The notes under the pieces: model-generated
What the model saw: only the letters and a program-made list of their open reading frames with translations
Databases searched by the model: none
What the model was told of the DNA's origin: nothing
Shown: in pieces, positions 25,055 through 38,100 of the stretch
Layout of the letters: the number at the start of each line of letters is the position of its first letter
How positions within the stretch are numbered: position 1 is the first letter of the stretch
Assembly: GCA_030272155.1 (NCBI GenBank)
Contig: CP126191.1
Location: 1,076,501-1,140,500 of the forward strand
Reading direction: 5' to 3'
Length of the DNA: 64,000 bases
From: Tetradesmus obliquus
Taxonomy: Eukaryota; Chlorophyta; Chlorophyceae; Sphaeropleales; Scenedesmaceae
Program-made: the position numbers and the translations under genes

Positions 25055-27519
25055 GCCGCTGAGTTGTTTAGAGCACCAATAACCTTTGATTGTCTGCTTC
25101 TGTATGGAGCAAAGAGGTTGTTGGGTTACTCACGGCTGTCGCTGGGATGACGGTGAACGATTAACAACGTTTGAGCTACTAAATGGTTCGCTGACCTGTC
25201 TTGATTGAAGACATGCGTTCCATGACGCGACACACGTCGATGCTGTCGTAGTGACCAGGTAGTGACAAGCATAATGCCTGGTTACCGTGAACACAAGCAT
25301 TCAGAAACGGTACAAAGCTTCAAGATAGACGGTACATAATTTTTGATCAAACTAGTCGCCGAAACTGCTGGAGGCAAAGTATCCTTTCGCCAAGGTTTAA
25401 CCTGTAATACTCTGGACTCTGGACAGGACTACACCATCGATCAAGGCAGGCGTACTTGCTGTGAATTTGAGCCAGAATGGCATCATCCTGGGCAATACAT
25501 TGTGAAGCTTACATACCGCCTATATGACATTTGCATCGGGCTGAGCTGTGCAGCTGCACAGAGGAAGGGACAGTGCTGCTGCCACTGCTGGTCAACAACA
25601 CTCACTGTGCTGCCACTGCTGGATCAAATGTTGTGGGATTTTTGCTTGTTACATTGACCAGCCATATGCAGCAAGCATCCAAAGCAACACCACGTGCTTT
25701 GGGTGGCATGAATTTTGCCATGTGCCGCACATGTGATACCGCTTGATGTCATGTCCTGAGAACACAGGACACCAAATGCTACAGGCATGCGCCGTGCAGC
25801 CAGAGAGCTGCCACTCGCAACTTGGATAGTACGAGTGCAACATGCGAGACTGCCGATCAGCCTCTTAAGCCGGTCAAGTGTGCTGGACCAGCACGGGGTG
25901 CAAACTGAGTAACTAGGCCTAGGATTCAGAGTATTATACATGCCACACGTCACACAGCACAGAATATCTTTGCTGCTGCACCATCCTCAACCTTCGATGG
26001 ATGCAGCATCCGCACCAACATAAAACAGTGACAATGGCATTGTCGTGTGCACATGCCAGGGGAATATGTATGGGCACGAATGAGTGCAGACGCGACACAC
26101 CTATGCCTCTCACAAAACATGCCGTCAGAAGATCAGCTAGCGCATTCTGCGCTCTGTTTGGTGAAATTTTGGTGACGTCTAGTGTCAAACAACAGCCACA
26201 TCACACACATAAGGTACACATGCATACACACCACCCAAAAGGACTTCACTTGCCCTCAAAACTGTTGCGGCACAGCGGTGACTGTGCCTCACCGCGGCTG
26301 AGCACCAAAGGGGCTGGCAAGCGCCTGCAATCCCAAACACACATAGCCATGGGCATTTGCTGCCCAGCCCCGGTCAACGCAGCCCATCCACCCACCCATC
26401 TTTCTTGCTCTACCTACATGCGACACATCGCCTTCGAGGAAAAAAGATCTGGCTATTCACACTGGCTATCAAACAGGACCAGCCTGAGACTGGAGACTGG
26501 ACTGCACTGCCACATACACACCCACCCACTGGCAGCTGCTGTGCATCCACAAAAGATATTCCTCAGCCTGACTGCGGTGCTCAAAAGCATCAAGCTGCAA
26601 CAGAGCAGCGATGAAATGGCACTCAGCAGTTGCCCCAAGCCACCCTCACGTCCCAACCACATAATACTACAGCAGATTGACCACAGGGAGTCAGGCAGCA
26701 GGCGTGTGCTGCCATGCATCAAGTGTTTTCTACAGGAGGATGTACAAGTACAAAAGAAACACACATCACGCCATGCACACACACACACAAACGTTGGATG
26801 CAGCCGTGCAACTTCTGCACAGGCGTTGATGAGTTGCTGGCGACCAGAGCACACAACGATTGTGTGTCGCCAAGCAGCATGAGGCGATCAACATCAGGTA
26901 GCCAAGACAAAGCGCCGTAAGTCCTTGGCAGCAGCTCAACATTGCAGCTGAGCACAAGCTGCAGAAAGGAGCAGCGCAGTCTGAGTCGATCAGACTTGCC
27001 ATCGCATGCATGCCACCAACTGTGCCAAACAAACAGCATCCTGCACTCCACACAGCAAGGAGCAGATCACTCATCATAACTGACAGCTATCACACTCACC
27101 AGAACCCCTTGATTACAGCACAGGCTGTCTGGCTGACAGATGTTGCACTGTAGGTTACTGTGCTTCACAGCAGCTGTAACCCTCAAGTCTGAAGCCCGTC
27201 TGCAAGCTGGGGACAGCTGCAAACAGCAGTTGCTGCTGTTGCGCAACACTGAAACGCTCCACACGGACACTCAGCAGAACCAGCAACCACAGCTGTCGCA
27301 AGACGCAACACCAAGTACACAGCAACAGAAGCTGCCAGATAGCTGATAGCAGCGCCAACAACATGAAACGTACGTCAGAACAAGCTCTCAGCACTCATCA
27401 AACCACTCGAGCGACAGCTACCAGGAGTGACAGGCACACAGACCTAGTGCGCTGCACTCTCATGACACACCGGCCTGATTTTCAGATCATCCAGCCTGTG
27501 CGGTTACAGCACAATGCCT
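25055..27519. other. Intergenic region upstream of the carrier gene
   Basis: A 293-codon open frame on the plus strand (26001-26882) is rich in His, Thr and Ser, has no recognisable domain, and lies antisense to what may be the long 3' region of the CHUP1-like gene. I do not support it as a gene. The sequence nearest 25055 must hold the carrier promoter. Nothing else ordered is seen. Confidence 0.45.
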
Positions 27520-28320
27520 CGCGCATACGCCTCCACCGCCTGCACCAGCTGCAGGAAAACATCCCTGCACTCCTCACCAACACACCTAGGGCCTGCGCCC
27601 CAATCACTGTGGCTGTACCTGTGCCATAAAACCACACATCCCTCATGCAGACGCCTCCACGGCCTGCACCAGCTGCAGGAACACGTCCCTGCACTTCACC
27701 ATCACACCTATATGGCCTTAGCCACAATCACTGTGCCTGCCCTTGTGCCATCAGACCACACTCACCCTCACGCAGACGCCTCCACCGCCTGCAGCAGCTG
27801 CACGAACACTCCCTGCGCCTTAAACACACCCATAGCCTGAGCCACTGTAAGTGTACCGCCCAGTGCCCTGTGCGGTCAAAAGCACCAATCCTTCCTCACG
27901 CAGACGCCTCAACCGCCTGCACCAGCTGCAGGAACATGTCCCTGCACCTTCAACACACCTCGCACCAAATCCACAACACACCAGCAATTGCAACAAGCTG
28001 TGCACTAAAGCCTTCAAGCAGACGCCTCCACCGCCTGAACCAGCTGCAGGAACACGTCCCTGCACTCCTCATCATCACACCTCATGGCCTGAGCTACGAT
28101 AATTGTGCCTGCCCTTGTGCCATCAAACCACACCACCCTTATGCAGACGCCTCCACTGCCTGCACCAGCTGCAGGAACACGTCCCTGCACATCACCAACA
28201 CACATAGGGCCTGAGCCACAACAAGTGTGCCTGCCCGTGTGCCATCAAACAAGCAGCTTTCACGCAGACGCCTCCACTGCTTGCACCAGCTGCAGGAACA
28301 CGTCCCTGCACTCCTCATCC
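27520..28320 (-). repeat. Seven-copy array of the CHUP1-like terminal exon end
   Basis: The last roughly 50 coding bases of the CHUP1-like gene (CRDVFLQLVQAVEASA plus stop) occur seven times. Copy ends lie near 28264 (true), 28143, 28018, 27900, 27772, 27647 and 27523, so the period is 118-128 bp. The spacer, with a conserved gggcctgagccacaa-like block, is repeated too. Most copies keep the frame and carry their own stop (TGA or TAA). The one at 27772 is shifted and the last reads into a non-stop codon. Possible effects are alternative 3' ends or a repeated 3' UTR element. Confidence 0.93.
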
Positions 28321-29895
28321 AGCCCTCCCGCAAACTGGTGCAGCTTGAACACAAACGACACCGCCTCGTGCAGCTGCTGCTCGCGCCGCTGCTTGTGCTG
28401 CGCCAGCTGCCGAGCGCTGCGCTGCTGCAGGCGCTGCTGCTGCTTGGGATCCTTCACCTCGCAACCCCAAAGCATGGCAGCAGCCTGTACAGCAGACCCT
28501 GCTGCTGCTGCTGCAGGTCCTGATCCTGCTGCTGCTGTTGATGATCCAGCTGGAGTCTCCACAACTGCAGCTGCTGCTGCTGCAGCAGCTGCAGCAGCAG
28601 CCTGCTCCTTCTCCATCTGAGCCAGCAACTTCCCCTCAGCCTCCGCAAGCATCCCTAGCACTGCAGACACATAACAAGTGCCTAATGCCACACTCGCCTC
28701 TTTCACAGCAGCTACCAGCTTGCTGCTGTTCCAGGGCACGCCCTGAGCCCTCATTCGCTTTCCAAATGCAGACTCCTGGCGCTGGAATGCCTCCAGCTTT
28801 GACACAACATGGCTGTACGTCTTCTGCGCTGCTGCTGCTGCATCAGCCAGGCTCGCCGCCTTGCTGCTGCTGCTGCTGGAAGGCAGTAGCGGCGCCTGGT
28901 GCCGCAAGCACATCTGTTGAAGCTCCAGCATCTGGCCATATACCACTACTGCCTCCCACATGGCTTCCCACTTGGCTGCTGGCCAATCTGCAATGTGCTT
29001 GAGTACTGCACGCTCGTCGTACAGCTGGTCGAGCAGCTGCTGCTGTGCATCGGATACAAACTCCACCAGCTGAGTCATGCTGGAAGGTTTGAAGGCTGCA
29101 ACGGATGCTGCTAAGGCTTCTAAGGCTGTGCGGTGCTGCTGCAGGTCTGCCTCGACCTTCAGCTGGTAGCTGCCGCGGCTGAGGATCTGGTTGAAGAGCT
29201 GTTGGCAGGGGAAGGAAAGGAGAGGGTTGGGGAGGATTGGCGGGGGCAGGTGAGGAGGGTGGTAAGTATGAGGCAAGGATCAGATTGATGGGTTAGTGTG
29301 AGACAAAGTGGCTTCGGCTGAGGGCGCCCACAAGAGTGAAGCTGGGAAAAAACTGAAACGAATCACAAACCGCACAACTACTCGCCCATGTCACATCATC
29401 ATCCATACATCCCAGCGCGGCTCACCTGAGTCGCGTCAACATCCTCGCCACCAGCGCCGCCAGCAGCAGCAGCAGTGCAGCCCACATGCGCACCACCCTC
29501 GCCCCCCTGAGAGCCTCCAAACCTCGCACCAAACCTGCTGCTGCTGCTGCTGCCGCCCGTGCTGATGCCTGCTGCTGCCAGCTGCTGCCTTCGCAGCTTC
29601 TGGTACACCTCGAGCACTGCGGGGCAGCGGCCGAGCCTTCCGCTGCCGAAAGCAGACAGGTTAAAGCTTGCGCTGCTAATGCTGGGGCTGCGTGCCAGCG
29701 GTGGCGGCGACGGCGCTGCTGCTGCTGCTGCTGTGCCAGCCTTGCTTGGTGTGGCCTCTGCGTCTGCTGCGTCAGCTGGGGTGCAGGAAGCAGCAGCAGC
29801 AGCAGCAGGCGAGCAGAGCTGCCAGGCCATGCAGTCATCATCATCCAGATGCTCCTCAACCGGCCGCATCCTGCTGCTGCTGCTGGGGGTGCCAG

Positions 29896-29926
<31 letters not shown>

Positions 29927-30443
29927 CAGAGCCTCCGTGAGGTTCAGGTCTGGCGCTGACGCATTGCGGTGCAGCGGCAGCGCAGCAGCAGCAGATGAGG
30001 AGCCGCTGCGCTTCAGCGGGGAAGGGGTTGCCATTCGCGGCGGTGGTGGTGGCGGCGGCGGGGGTGGTGCAGGTGCTGGTGCTGGGGGCTTTGCCACCGG
30101 CTTGAGCTTTGGCAGCTGCAGCTGCTGCTGCTGCTGCGCCTGCGGCTGCTTCTGCTCAGGCAGTGGTGCATTCTTGAGCACTGCACGCTTGCCGAGGAGA
30201 GTTGGGGACACCCCGGGGCTACGCAGCAGCGCAGGGGGAGGGGGTGGGGGTGGCGGCGGGGGTGCCGGCTTGGGAGCTGCTGCTGGCTTTGGAGCAGGAG
30301 TGACCGGCTCCGCTGCTGCTGCTGCTGCTGCTGCTGTTGTTATTTCGGCAGGAGCTGATGTGGCAGCAGTTGCTGCAGGGGTGAGAGGCGGCACCGGACT
30401 GCAGCTAGCACAGCGGGAGATCACCACCACCTGCTGCTGCACA

Positions 30444-30474
<31 letters not shown>

Positions 30475-31973
30475 TGCGCTGGTACTGCTGCTGCCACTGC
30501 TGCTGCAGCAGCGACAGCGCCCACACCTTGCGCCGCTGCTGCAGCAGCAGCTGCTTTGCAGAAACAGTGCTGCTGCTGCTGCTTAGCAGCCTGCTGCTGC
30601 TGTTGCGGCGCAGCTTGCGGAATGAGGGGCAGCTGGCACTGCTGCGCAGACCCTTTGGCTTGCTGCTGCTGCTGCTGCCGCCCTGCAGCTGCTGCTGCTG
30701 CAGAGCGCCAGCAGACGCAGCAGATGGGTTCGCAGCATCTGCATCCTGCCTGCCCCAGCTAACAGTCCACTGCAGCTGAGGGTCTAAACCTAGGGCTTCC
30801 AAAAACCTGTCCCAGCGCTGTAGCTGACTGCTGCTGATGCTGCCAGCCTGACTACCCAGCAGCTGCAGTAGGCTGCTGGTCAGCTGCTGCAGCCTGCTGC
30901 GCTGCTGCTCATCACCCTGCTGCTGCGCCTCGGCAGCAGCAAAAGGAGAGCCTGCTGCTGCTGCGGCGGATGAGGGTGTATCAGGTGCATCCGCTGCGTC
31001 CTCGTCTTGCTGCTGCTGCTGCAGCTGCTGCCTAAACAGCTTCATGCTGCTGCTGGTAGGCGTCAGAGGAGTCAGCAGATCATCAATCGACCCGCTGCTG
31101 CTGCTGCTGCCGGGGGTATCCACCATGCTGCTGCTGCTGTCAAGAGAAGTTGTGCGGATCCTGCTGACACGCTTTGGTGTGTCCAAGCTGGTAGGCGATT
31201 CAGGACCCTGAATCTCCTCAAACTGCTGCTGCTGCTGCTGCTTTAGCAGCTTCAGGGACTGCTGCTTCTGCTGCCGTGACTGCTGCTGCTGCTGCTGCTG
31301 GGGCTGCATCTCCTCTAGGAACGACTGGATCAGCTGCAGCAGCTGAGTGGCCTCCACCAGCTTGTGAGCAGGCTCTGCTGCTGCTGCTGCTGCTGTGGGG
31401 TCAGCTGCTGCTGACTCATCCTCAGCAGCCTCCTGCTGATCATCATCAGCTGCGTCAGCTGCATCAGCAAATGTAACAGAGGGCGGCTCCGCCACAACAG
31501 CTGGCTCAGCAGCAGCAGCAGCAGGGCTGGCGCTGCTGCCACGGCCACGCACATAGGCTGTAGCAGCCACTGCAGCTGAAGCAACAGCAGCAACAGGCAG
31601 CGCCACGGCCGCTGCTGACGCAGCGGCAGCAGCTGTAGCTGTTGTGGCTGCTGCTGCTGTGGTAGCAGCTGTTGCAGCAGTAGCAGCTGTGGCGGCAGTA
31701 GCGGTGGCAGCAGTGGCAGCTGTAGCGCTTGTGCCGAGGGCTGTGGCAGCCACGCCGCCTGCTACTGCAGAGGCTGTAGCTGCCAAGGCAGTGCCCACAC
31801 TGCTCAAAGCAGAGAACCAGCCACCACTGCTGCTGCTGCTGCTGCTGCTGACAGTGTTGTCGGACGCGCTGGCATCGCCACTGCTGCTGCTGCTGCCGCC
31901 GCCAATGCTGCCGATGTATGCTGCAGGTGACAGCACAAAGCTGTTCTGCTGTGGTGGGATGCTAGCAGCAGGT

Positions 31974-32008
<35 letters not shown>

Positions 32009-32433
32009 GGGCTGCTGACCTGCAGCAGCCTCGCTACTGCTATCGGTGGTGCTGGTTGCAACAGCTGCGTCATCTGCTGCAGCTGCGGCAGGTGCACTGC
32101 TGCTGCTGCTGCTGTCAGGGCTGTCAGCTGGCTTAGCAGCACTCGGCACTGAGCAGCTCTCATACACTACTGTGGGCTCCTTCTTTAGCTGCTGCCACCA
32201 CGGCCGCACACTGAAAGCAGCAGCAGCAGCAGCAGGCTGCTGCTGCTGAGCTTGTGGCGCAGCAACATGTGCCTGCACAGGCTGGACAATAGCAGCAGCT
32301 GCCTGCTGCTGCTGCTGCTCAGCCTGCACAGTAGCCTTGACTGGCTCAGCAGCAGGCTGGGCTTGTGCCTGCTGCTGCTGTGGCTGCTGCTGCTGGGGCG
32401 CAGGCTGCTCCTGCTCCTCTTGGATGCTTGGTA

Positions 32434-32465
<32 letters not shown>

Positions 32466-33758
32466 GGCTCCTGCTCCATCACAGGTGCTGCTGCTACTGC
32501 ACGCGACTCGTCTTCAGGAAGGCTACTGCCGCCACTGCTGCTGGTTGGCTCTGGCAGCTGTGTATCAGCTGCTGCTGGAGCAGCAGCTGCCTCCGCCTTG
32601 CTGGCAGGCTCTGGTGCCTCATCCTCAGTGGAGGCCTCAGCAGCAGTGCTGCTGCTGCTGCTAGTAGGCTTGCCAACAGGCTTGCTGGCAGGAGGCTGCA
32701 CTGCTGCTGCAGTACTGCTGGTAGGCAGCCCTAGTGCAGCTGCCATGCGCGCTGCATTGGGAGCAGCAGCAGCAGCTGCTGGCACAGCAGTGGCGGACCC
32801 AGCTGCTGCAGCAGCTTCCGTCGCTGTTGCTGCTTGGCTGCTGCTGCTGCCTGCAGCATCTGCAGCCTCACTGCTGCCAGTGGCAGCAGCTGCATCTGCA
32901 GTTGCTGCACCTGTGCTGCTGCTGCTGCTGCTCATGAGCTCTGTCATGTAGCCGCTTTGAGATGAGTAGAAGTCTCGTAAGCCAGCTACTCTGCCTCGAT
33001 TCAGCACTTCACTGCCCATGCTGCTGCTGCCGCCGCTGTTCAAGCCAATACCCTGAACCCCACCCGGGCCTAACCAGCCCAACCGCCGCGCTGCGTCATC
33101 TGATGCGTCAGTTGATGTGTCAATGACGGTTACGTCATGCTGGCCTGCCCCTTCCTCGGTCAACAGGTTCTCTGTTACGTTGACCGTGGCTGCTGCTGTC
33201 ATGAAAATGCCTGCTCCCTTCATGAGCATGACGCCTGCCTTTCCTGCAGCCGCGGCTCCTTTTCCTGCAAGCGCAGCTCCCTTGCCAAAGGCGACTGCTC
33301 CCTTGCCTGCAGGACAAATAGGCCAGGCAAGGTTGGCAGTGCAAGCCAGTGCGGCAGCACAAGTGAGGTGGTATCTGGTGGAAAGAGCTGCGTTAAAGAT
33401 GGTGTGCATGTGACAGGGGTACCACTGGGATGATTCATGACAGGCGGTTCGGCAAACAGGCTGGAGGGGTGACACTAGGGTTTCGCTGCAGCAGCGCAAG
33501 GCGCTGCTGCAGAGGAGTGGCAGCCTGTGACATATTTGCCTACATTGCTGCATATCTGCAATTGCTGCAAGTGAAGCGTGTGGCGCTACTAGCGACTTGA
33601 TGATGTTGGTTGATGGGTGGTTTCATCCCAAACACCCATGCATGTTGAGCAAGGTTTGGCCCACCTGCTGCTGCCTTCTTGAGAAGACCCTTGCCACCAA
33701 GCTTAGCTGCTTTAGCAGCAAACTTGGCAGCCTTGGCTGCTGCCTGTGTGCTCGACAT
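28260..33758 (-). CDS. CHUP1-like chloroplast positioning protein
   Basis: Three exons in phase: 33758-33665, 33306-29426 (3,881 bases) and 29198-28260 (TGA), giving 1,637 residues. The N-terminus is basic and amphipathic (AAKAAKFAAKAAKLGGKGLL), followed by Gly/Lys/Ala repeats. The middle is almost all Ala, Gln and Ser with an Ala/Thr hydrophobic stretch. A poly-Pro tract (APPPPPPPPPPRM) precedes the conserved C-terminal domain: PAVLEVYQKLRRQQ, LYDERAVLKHIADWP, QGVPWNSSKLVAAVKEASV and SFVFKLHQFAGGLDEE. These match CHUP1 and its relatives in land plants. Known: CHUP1 sits on the outer chloroplast envelope and promotes actin filaments that move chloroplasts. Inferred: a similar role in plastid anchoring or movement. 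The poly-Pro tract fits profilin binding. The very long low-complexity exon is unlike plant CHUP1, where this region is coiled coil. Confidence 0.85.
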
Positions 33759-35189
33759 GCCTGCAGCTGCAGCTTAGGGCTAACTGCAATCCTGCTGCTG
33801 TTGGTTTCTGATTGGCCCGAGGTATAACAAGCAACTAAAACTTAGTTGATTGCCAACAACATGCTGCTGCCTGGGCTGTGTGTCGCCATAGCGTGGACGT
33901 CGCTCTGGATTGGCTGTAGCTGTTGATTGCTGCTGTCCGCTTTGAAACGTTTCGATCGTGCCTTGAGATCGTTCGACACGGCTGCAAAGTTCCGAGCGTG
34001 TTGTGAAATCGAACGCCAGCAAGGTACAGCGGGCTGTCACGCAGCAGCAACTTGTCAACGGGTTAACGAGGCCTGATAACTTTCGTAGCAAGAAGACAAG
34101 CGAACTGCACTTAGCGGAAAGCCAAGGACTGTGGGAGTTTCAAGTTGTTGGTGAGTGTGAGGGCCGTCGTTCGAGTTGGAGGAATAGGGTAGCGCTTATG
34201 GCGATGACCAGCATCGTCCCAGCTTCTCGTGCTTGTCAAGTCTGTTATAGTTAGACAAATGTTTCAAGTTGCATCGCGAAAGAGACAGTGGCGGTGCGCA
34301 CCGGTCAGACTCCCGAACCCAGCATGCTTCACCAGTTGCCTGCACCAAGCACCAAGTAAATCTTAGTTACGTACATGAATGTTTTTGCGCCTCTTGCGGC
34401 GATCGAAGGCGATCGGCACCGACAAGGTCTCTCTGCTCCTACACTGTACAGCTTGATGGCAACGTGGAGACATTCGCTCCCTTTTAATGAAGTAATAGTG
34501 CTATATATGTTGTTTGGTGGCTTTCATCACCCTGAATGCAGCATCGCTGCTTGCCAGGCATCGCCACGGTCGTAGTCAGCTTGGTTCATGGGAAGGCCAC
34601 CTGCAAGGTTGCATATACCTTGTCATGCAGTGGATCACGACTCAAACAACCTTGGTGATTTTGGTATGCTCGGTCAGGCCTAGAGTGCTTGACGCCCCTT
34701 TTACAAGCAGTCGCTGCTTTTCAAGAGCACAGATGGCGTTTGGTGCACCACTGATGCTGGACTCAGTTAGGGTTTGTTGAGTCGTCCTTTAAGCGCTCTA
34801 CCACTCGTTTTACATTTTCCCCTGCTTTTTGCTCAAAAGGTGCAGCAGGCAACACGCATGCATGTGCTCAGCGCTGCTACGGCAGAGGGTACGATCAGCC
34901 AGGACATCTGCTGCTTTACATGGCTAAAACCTGCGCCAATGCTGAGCTTTGAATGCATTGACAGCACAGTGTTTTTATATTGTACACGCGCTAGCAAATT
35001 CAGCTGGCCATCACAGATGGGAAACAAGTAGCGGCATCACGATTCATTGGCAGTCACTGAGTGCATACAAGTTGAGCAGCCTGAGGCAAGTGGACAGATG
35101 ACAACCGTATTACAGTAACCTTTGGTGTGCACATACACGCGTGCATACTGCTGCAGATTTCCAAAAACCACCGCGAACATCTGCGCCTC
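33759..35189. other. Intergenic region between CHUP1-like and C5orf34-like genes
   Basis: Both flanking genes lie on the minus strand, so this holds the CHUP1-like promoter and the 3' region of the C5orf34-like gene. It is the least triplet-rich stretch of the window. The short open frames have no support. A plus-strand gene starting near 34003 cannot be excluded but has no recognisable product. Confidence 0.5.
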
Positions 35190-38100
35190 TCATCCCGCCA
35201 GTTTTTGAAGCAGCCGCGCGTTTGCTTGCAGCATATCATCAACTGCCTGCTGCCACGATGCCCCTTGAGGTCCATCTGACAGCTGCAGCCCTCCAGCCAT
35301 ACTGCTGCGCAAGCTGCCAGCAGTGCACTGTTCCAGGTGCACATCGCCCAGCTGGCTGCCTCCACCTGCCCATGAGCTACGCTGACTCTCATCCCACTCT
35401 GCCACTCCTGCAGGCACTCCAACCCTTGGGCCTGCTGCACCTGCACAATCAAGATCTACTTCTTCTGCTGCTGCTGCATCATGGCCGTCATACTGGCCAC
35501 TGCATGCTGCAGCCGCCCATGCGTTATCTCCAGCTTCCATAGCAGCAGCTGCATATGCTGGGGCCGAGGCTGCTGCCTGCGCTGGCAGGCGCTGGCCTGC
35601 ACCCCACTCGCAGATCGCGGCCATGCGTGCAGAGCTGCGCAGCTCAGCAGCTACCAGAGCCTGCACAAACGCGCAAGCACAGAGCAGGCGGGTAGTGTTG
35701 GTGTGCAGCAGCAATCAACCGCTGGGATGCCCAAGCGTCACATGCTTGGCATGATCACTCGTAAAGAGATACAGCACAAGCATAGCTGTGCACTACAGCG
35801 CATTGAGGCAGGCTGCTTTTGCATGCAAGCCGCTGTGACACCCTTGCGCTCTGGATGCCAGTAAGCGGCTGCCATCCCCGCAACACGCACCTGCATCCGC
35901 AGAGCTTCTGCTCGCTGTGCTGGGCTGGTCTGTGCCCAGGCAGCAAACTCCAGGGCAGCCTGGGCAGAGCAGGCAGCAGCAGACACCATCCACAGCCCGT
36001 CGGTCAGCATCATGTCTTGGTACAGGGGAGTAAGACTGCAGGCAGTATGCTGATGCACTGCTGTGCCGGCCTAGTTCAAAATGCTGCTGGATCCGTCATG
36101 GCATCAGCTCTGCAGCAGCAGTCAGTGTTAGGCAGCCTATTATATACACAACAACCCCTGCTGCAGCCTCACCTGCACATACTCCTCGGCGCCCATCGGG
36201 TTGGCTGCTGCCACAGTGCGCCTGCTGCCGTCCCGCATCACCAGATCAGCACTGGCCCGATCAGCAGCAAGGCTCAGGATGGTGCGGTCCTCAAAGCGCA
36301 CCCGCACCCGGCCATCCATGGTGGCAGTGAAACGGCCCACATCAGGCACCTGCTGCTCTTCAAGCACCTCTGTGCTTAGGCCCTGCTGCTGCTGCTGCTG
36401 CTGGCTGTGCTGCTGGGGGTGCCAGGGCAGCTGCAAATGGGCCTGCTGGTACTGCTGCTGCTGCTGCTGCACAGCAGGCCCTGCTGAGCTGGCAAGGCAG
36501 CGCTTGACCCGCACCATCGTGCTCCTGCCGTTTTGGCAGTGGTGCAACATGAAGACATGAGCAAGACGCTGTGCTCATCACCAGGCCCCAGCGCAGCGCA
36601 AGGATATGCATACATCTGGTAGTTTGCCGTTGCTCGTTGAATGTTATCTGCTTGCAATCCTCACTGTTCCTGCACTTTGCAGGTTGCGCCACACCACTAC
36701 TTCCTCACTTCTGCTTTCCACCATCATATCTACCCTCACAATTGCACCTGCACAGCTGCACAAACCACAGCTAGCCTGCCTGCCTGGTGCAACAGCCCAC
36801 CCTCACCTGAACTTCAGTGCGCGGGCAGCCACCTGCCCCACCGGCAGCTTCAGTGCAGGGCCTCCACAGCCAGCTATGCTGCTGCTGCTGCCGCCACTGC
36901 AGCCGCTGGCCACTGCAGCAACAGGCACCTCCGGCAGGGCACTTGCTGCATACACTCTGCTCATCTGGCTGGCGTCTATGGCACCATCTATGAGGCCATC
37001 TGTCCCGCAGAGGGCAGTTGCTGCTGCTGCTGCTGATTGTGGCCTGCCAGAGGACAGAGCACCATGGTCAAGCCCGGCAGAACGGGCAGCAGCAGCACTA
37101 GAATGATGGCCATGCCCGCCCGGCAGCCTCAACTGGCGCAGCTGCAGACTGAGGGGCGCTGCTGCTGCTGCTGCTGCCATGTCATGTGCAGTGTCTGCTT
37201 CAAGCACGCGGCTGCTGAGGTCGCCGCGCACATCATGCCAGCTGGACAATCCATGCTCTGCCATGTGAGGCAGCAAGTGCTGTGCATTGCTGTTGATGTC
37301 CCCTGGCCCATCATCGGCTGCTGCTGCTGCTGATGTGGCTGTGTCCCAGGCTGCTGCTGCTGCCCTGGGCAGCAGGTGTGTGACAAAGCCGCCTGACTGG
37401 AAGCTGTACATGCAGGAGTCGTCTGCATGCAGCCACACCTCCACCTCCTCGACATCCTGCGGCAATCACATAGAAATCGGTTGAGCAGTAAGCAGTTAGC
37501 ACTGGCAGATTCAGCACACGAAAATGTTCAATGGCACAAGCAGCTTGTAGGCAAAGCAGACCTGCCTGGTGCCATACATTATCCAAGCAGGTAGGTTCGT
37601 CTGCTCTGCCGCTTCACACAGTGCCTGCAGCACCAGAGTCCAGACCGCCCTGCAGCCACAGGTTCCCACGCACCTGCACAAACAGTATGGTGGCGTCACG
37701 CATCCACACCATCTGCAGCAGCTCATCACTAGGCAGCAGCAGCGAGGGCTCCAGCCACCAGCCCCTGCCAGGCCCGGCAGCCGCTGCTGCAGCGGCTGCT
37801 ACGCTGTGCCGGTGCCCTAAGGCTCGTGCTAAGCCCGCTGCTATGCGGCCCTGGCTGCTGCTGCTGCCGTGTGCGCTGTTTCCAGCTGTCTGCTGTTGGT
37901 GCTGCTGCTGCTGTGGCTGCAGGAATGCTGGGAGTTGTTCCATGAGCTCGCTACTGATAGGCAGCTGAGTGATGCATGCAGAGCTGCCAGTCCCTGCTGC
38001 TGCTGCAGCTTGTGCATCACCTGTGGCTTCTGCTAGCCCAGCACCTAAGTGGCCAGCCTGCTGCTGCTGGAACCTCGTGGGACTGCATCGTGGCGACCAG

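Noticed and set aside
25343-25657. 104-codon plus-strand open frame with a varied residue mix
   Set aside because: No recognisable motif, no flanking splice signals, and it sits in the upstream region of the minus-strand carrier gene.
26001-26882. 293-codon plus-strand open frame
   Set aside because: Composition is dominated by His, Thr and Ser from CA-rich sequence, with no domain, no matching splice partners and no clear promoter. It also lies antisense to the probable 3' side of the CHUP1-like gene.
27520-28320. Evenly spaced direct repeats that could be taken for a CRISPR array
   Set aside because: The repeats are the coding end of the adjacent gene, spacers are themselves repeated, and the host is eukaryotic.
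29559-30779. 406-codon plus-strand frame rich in Cys, Ala and Gly
   Set aside because: It is the antisense shadow of the CHUP1-like triplet repeats. CAG and CTG runs leave all frames open.
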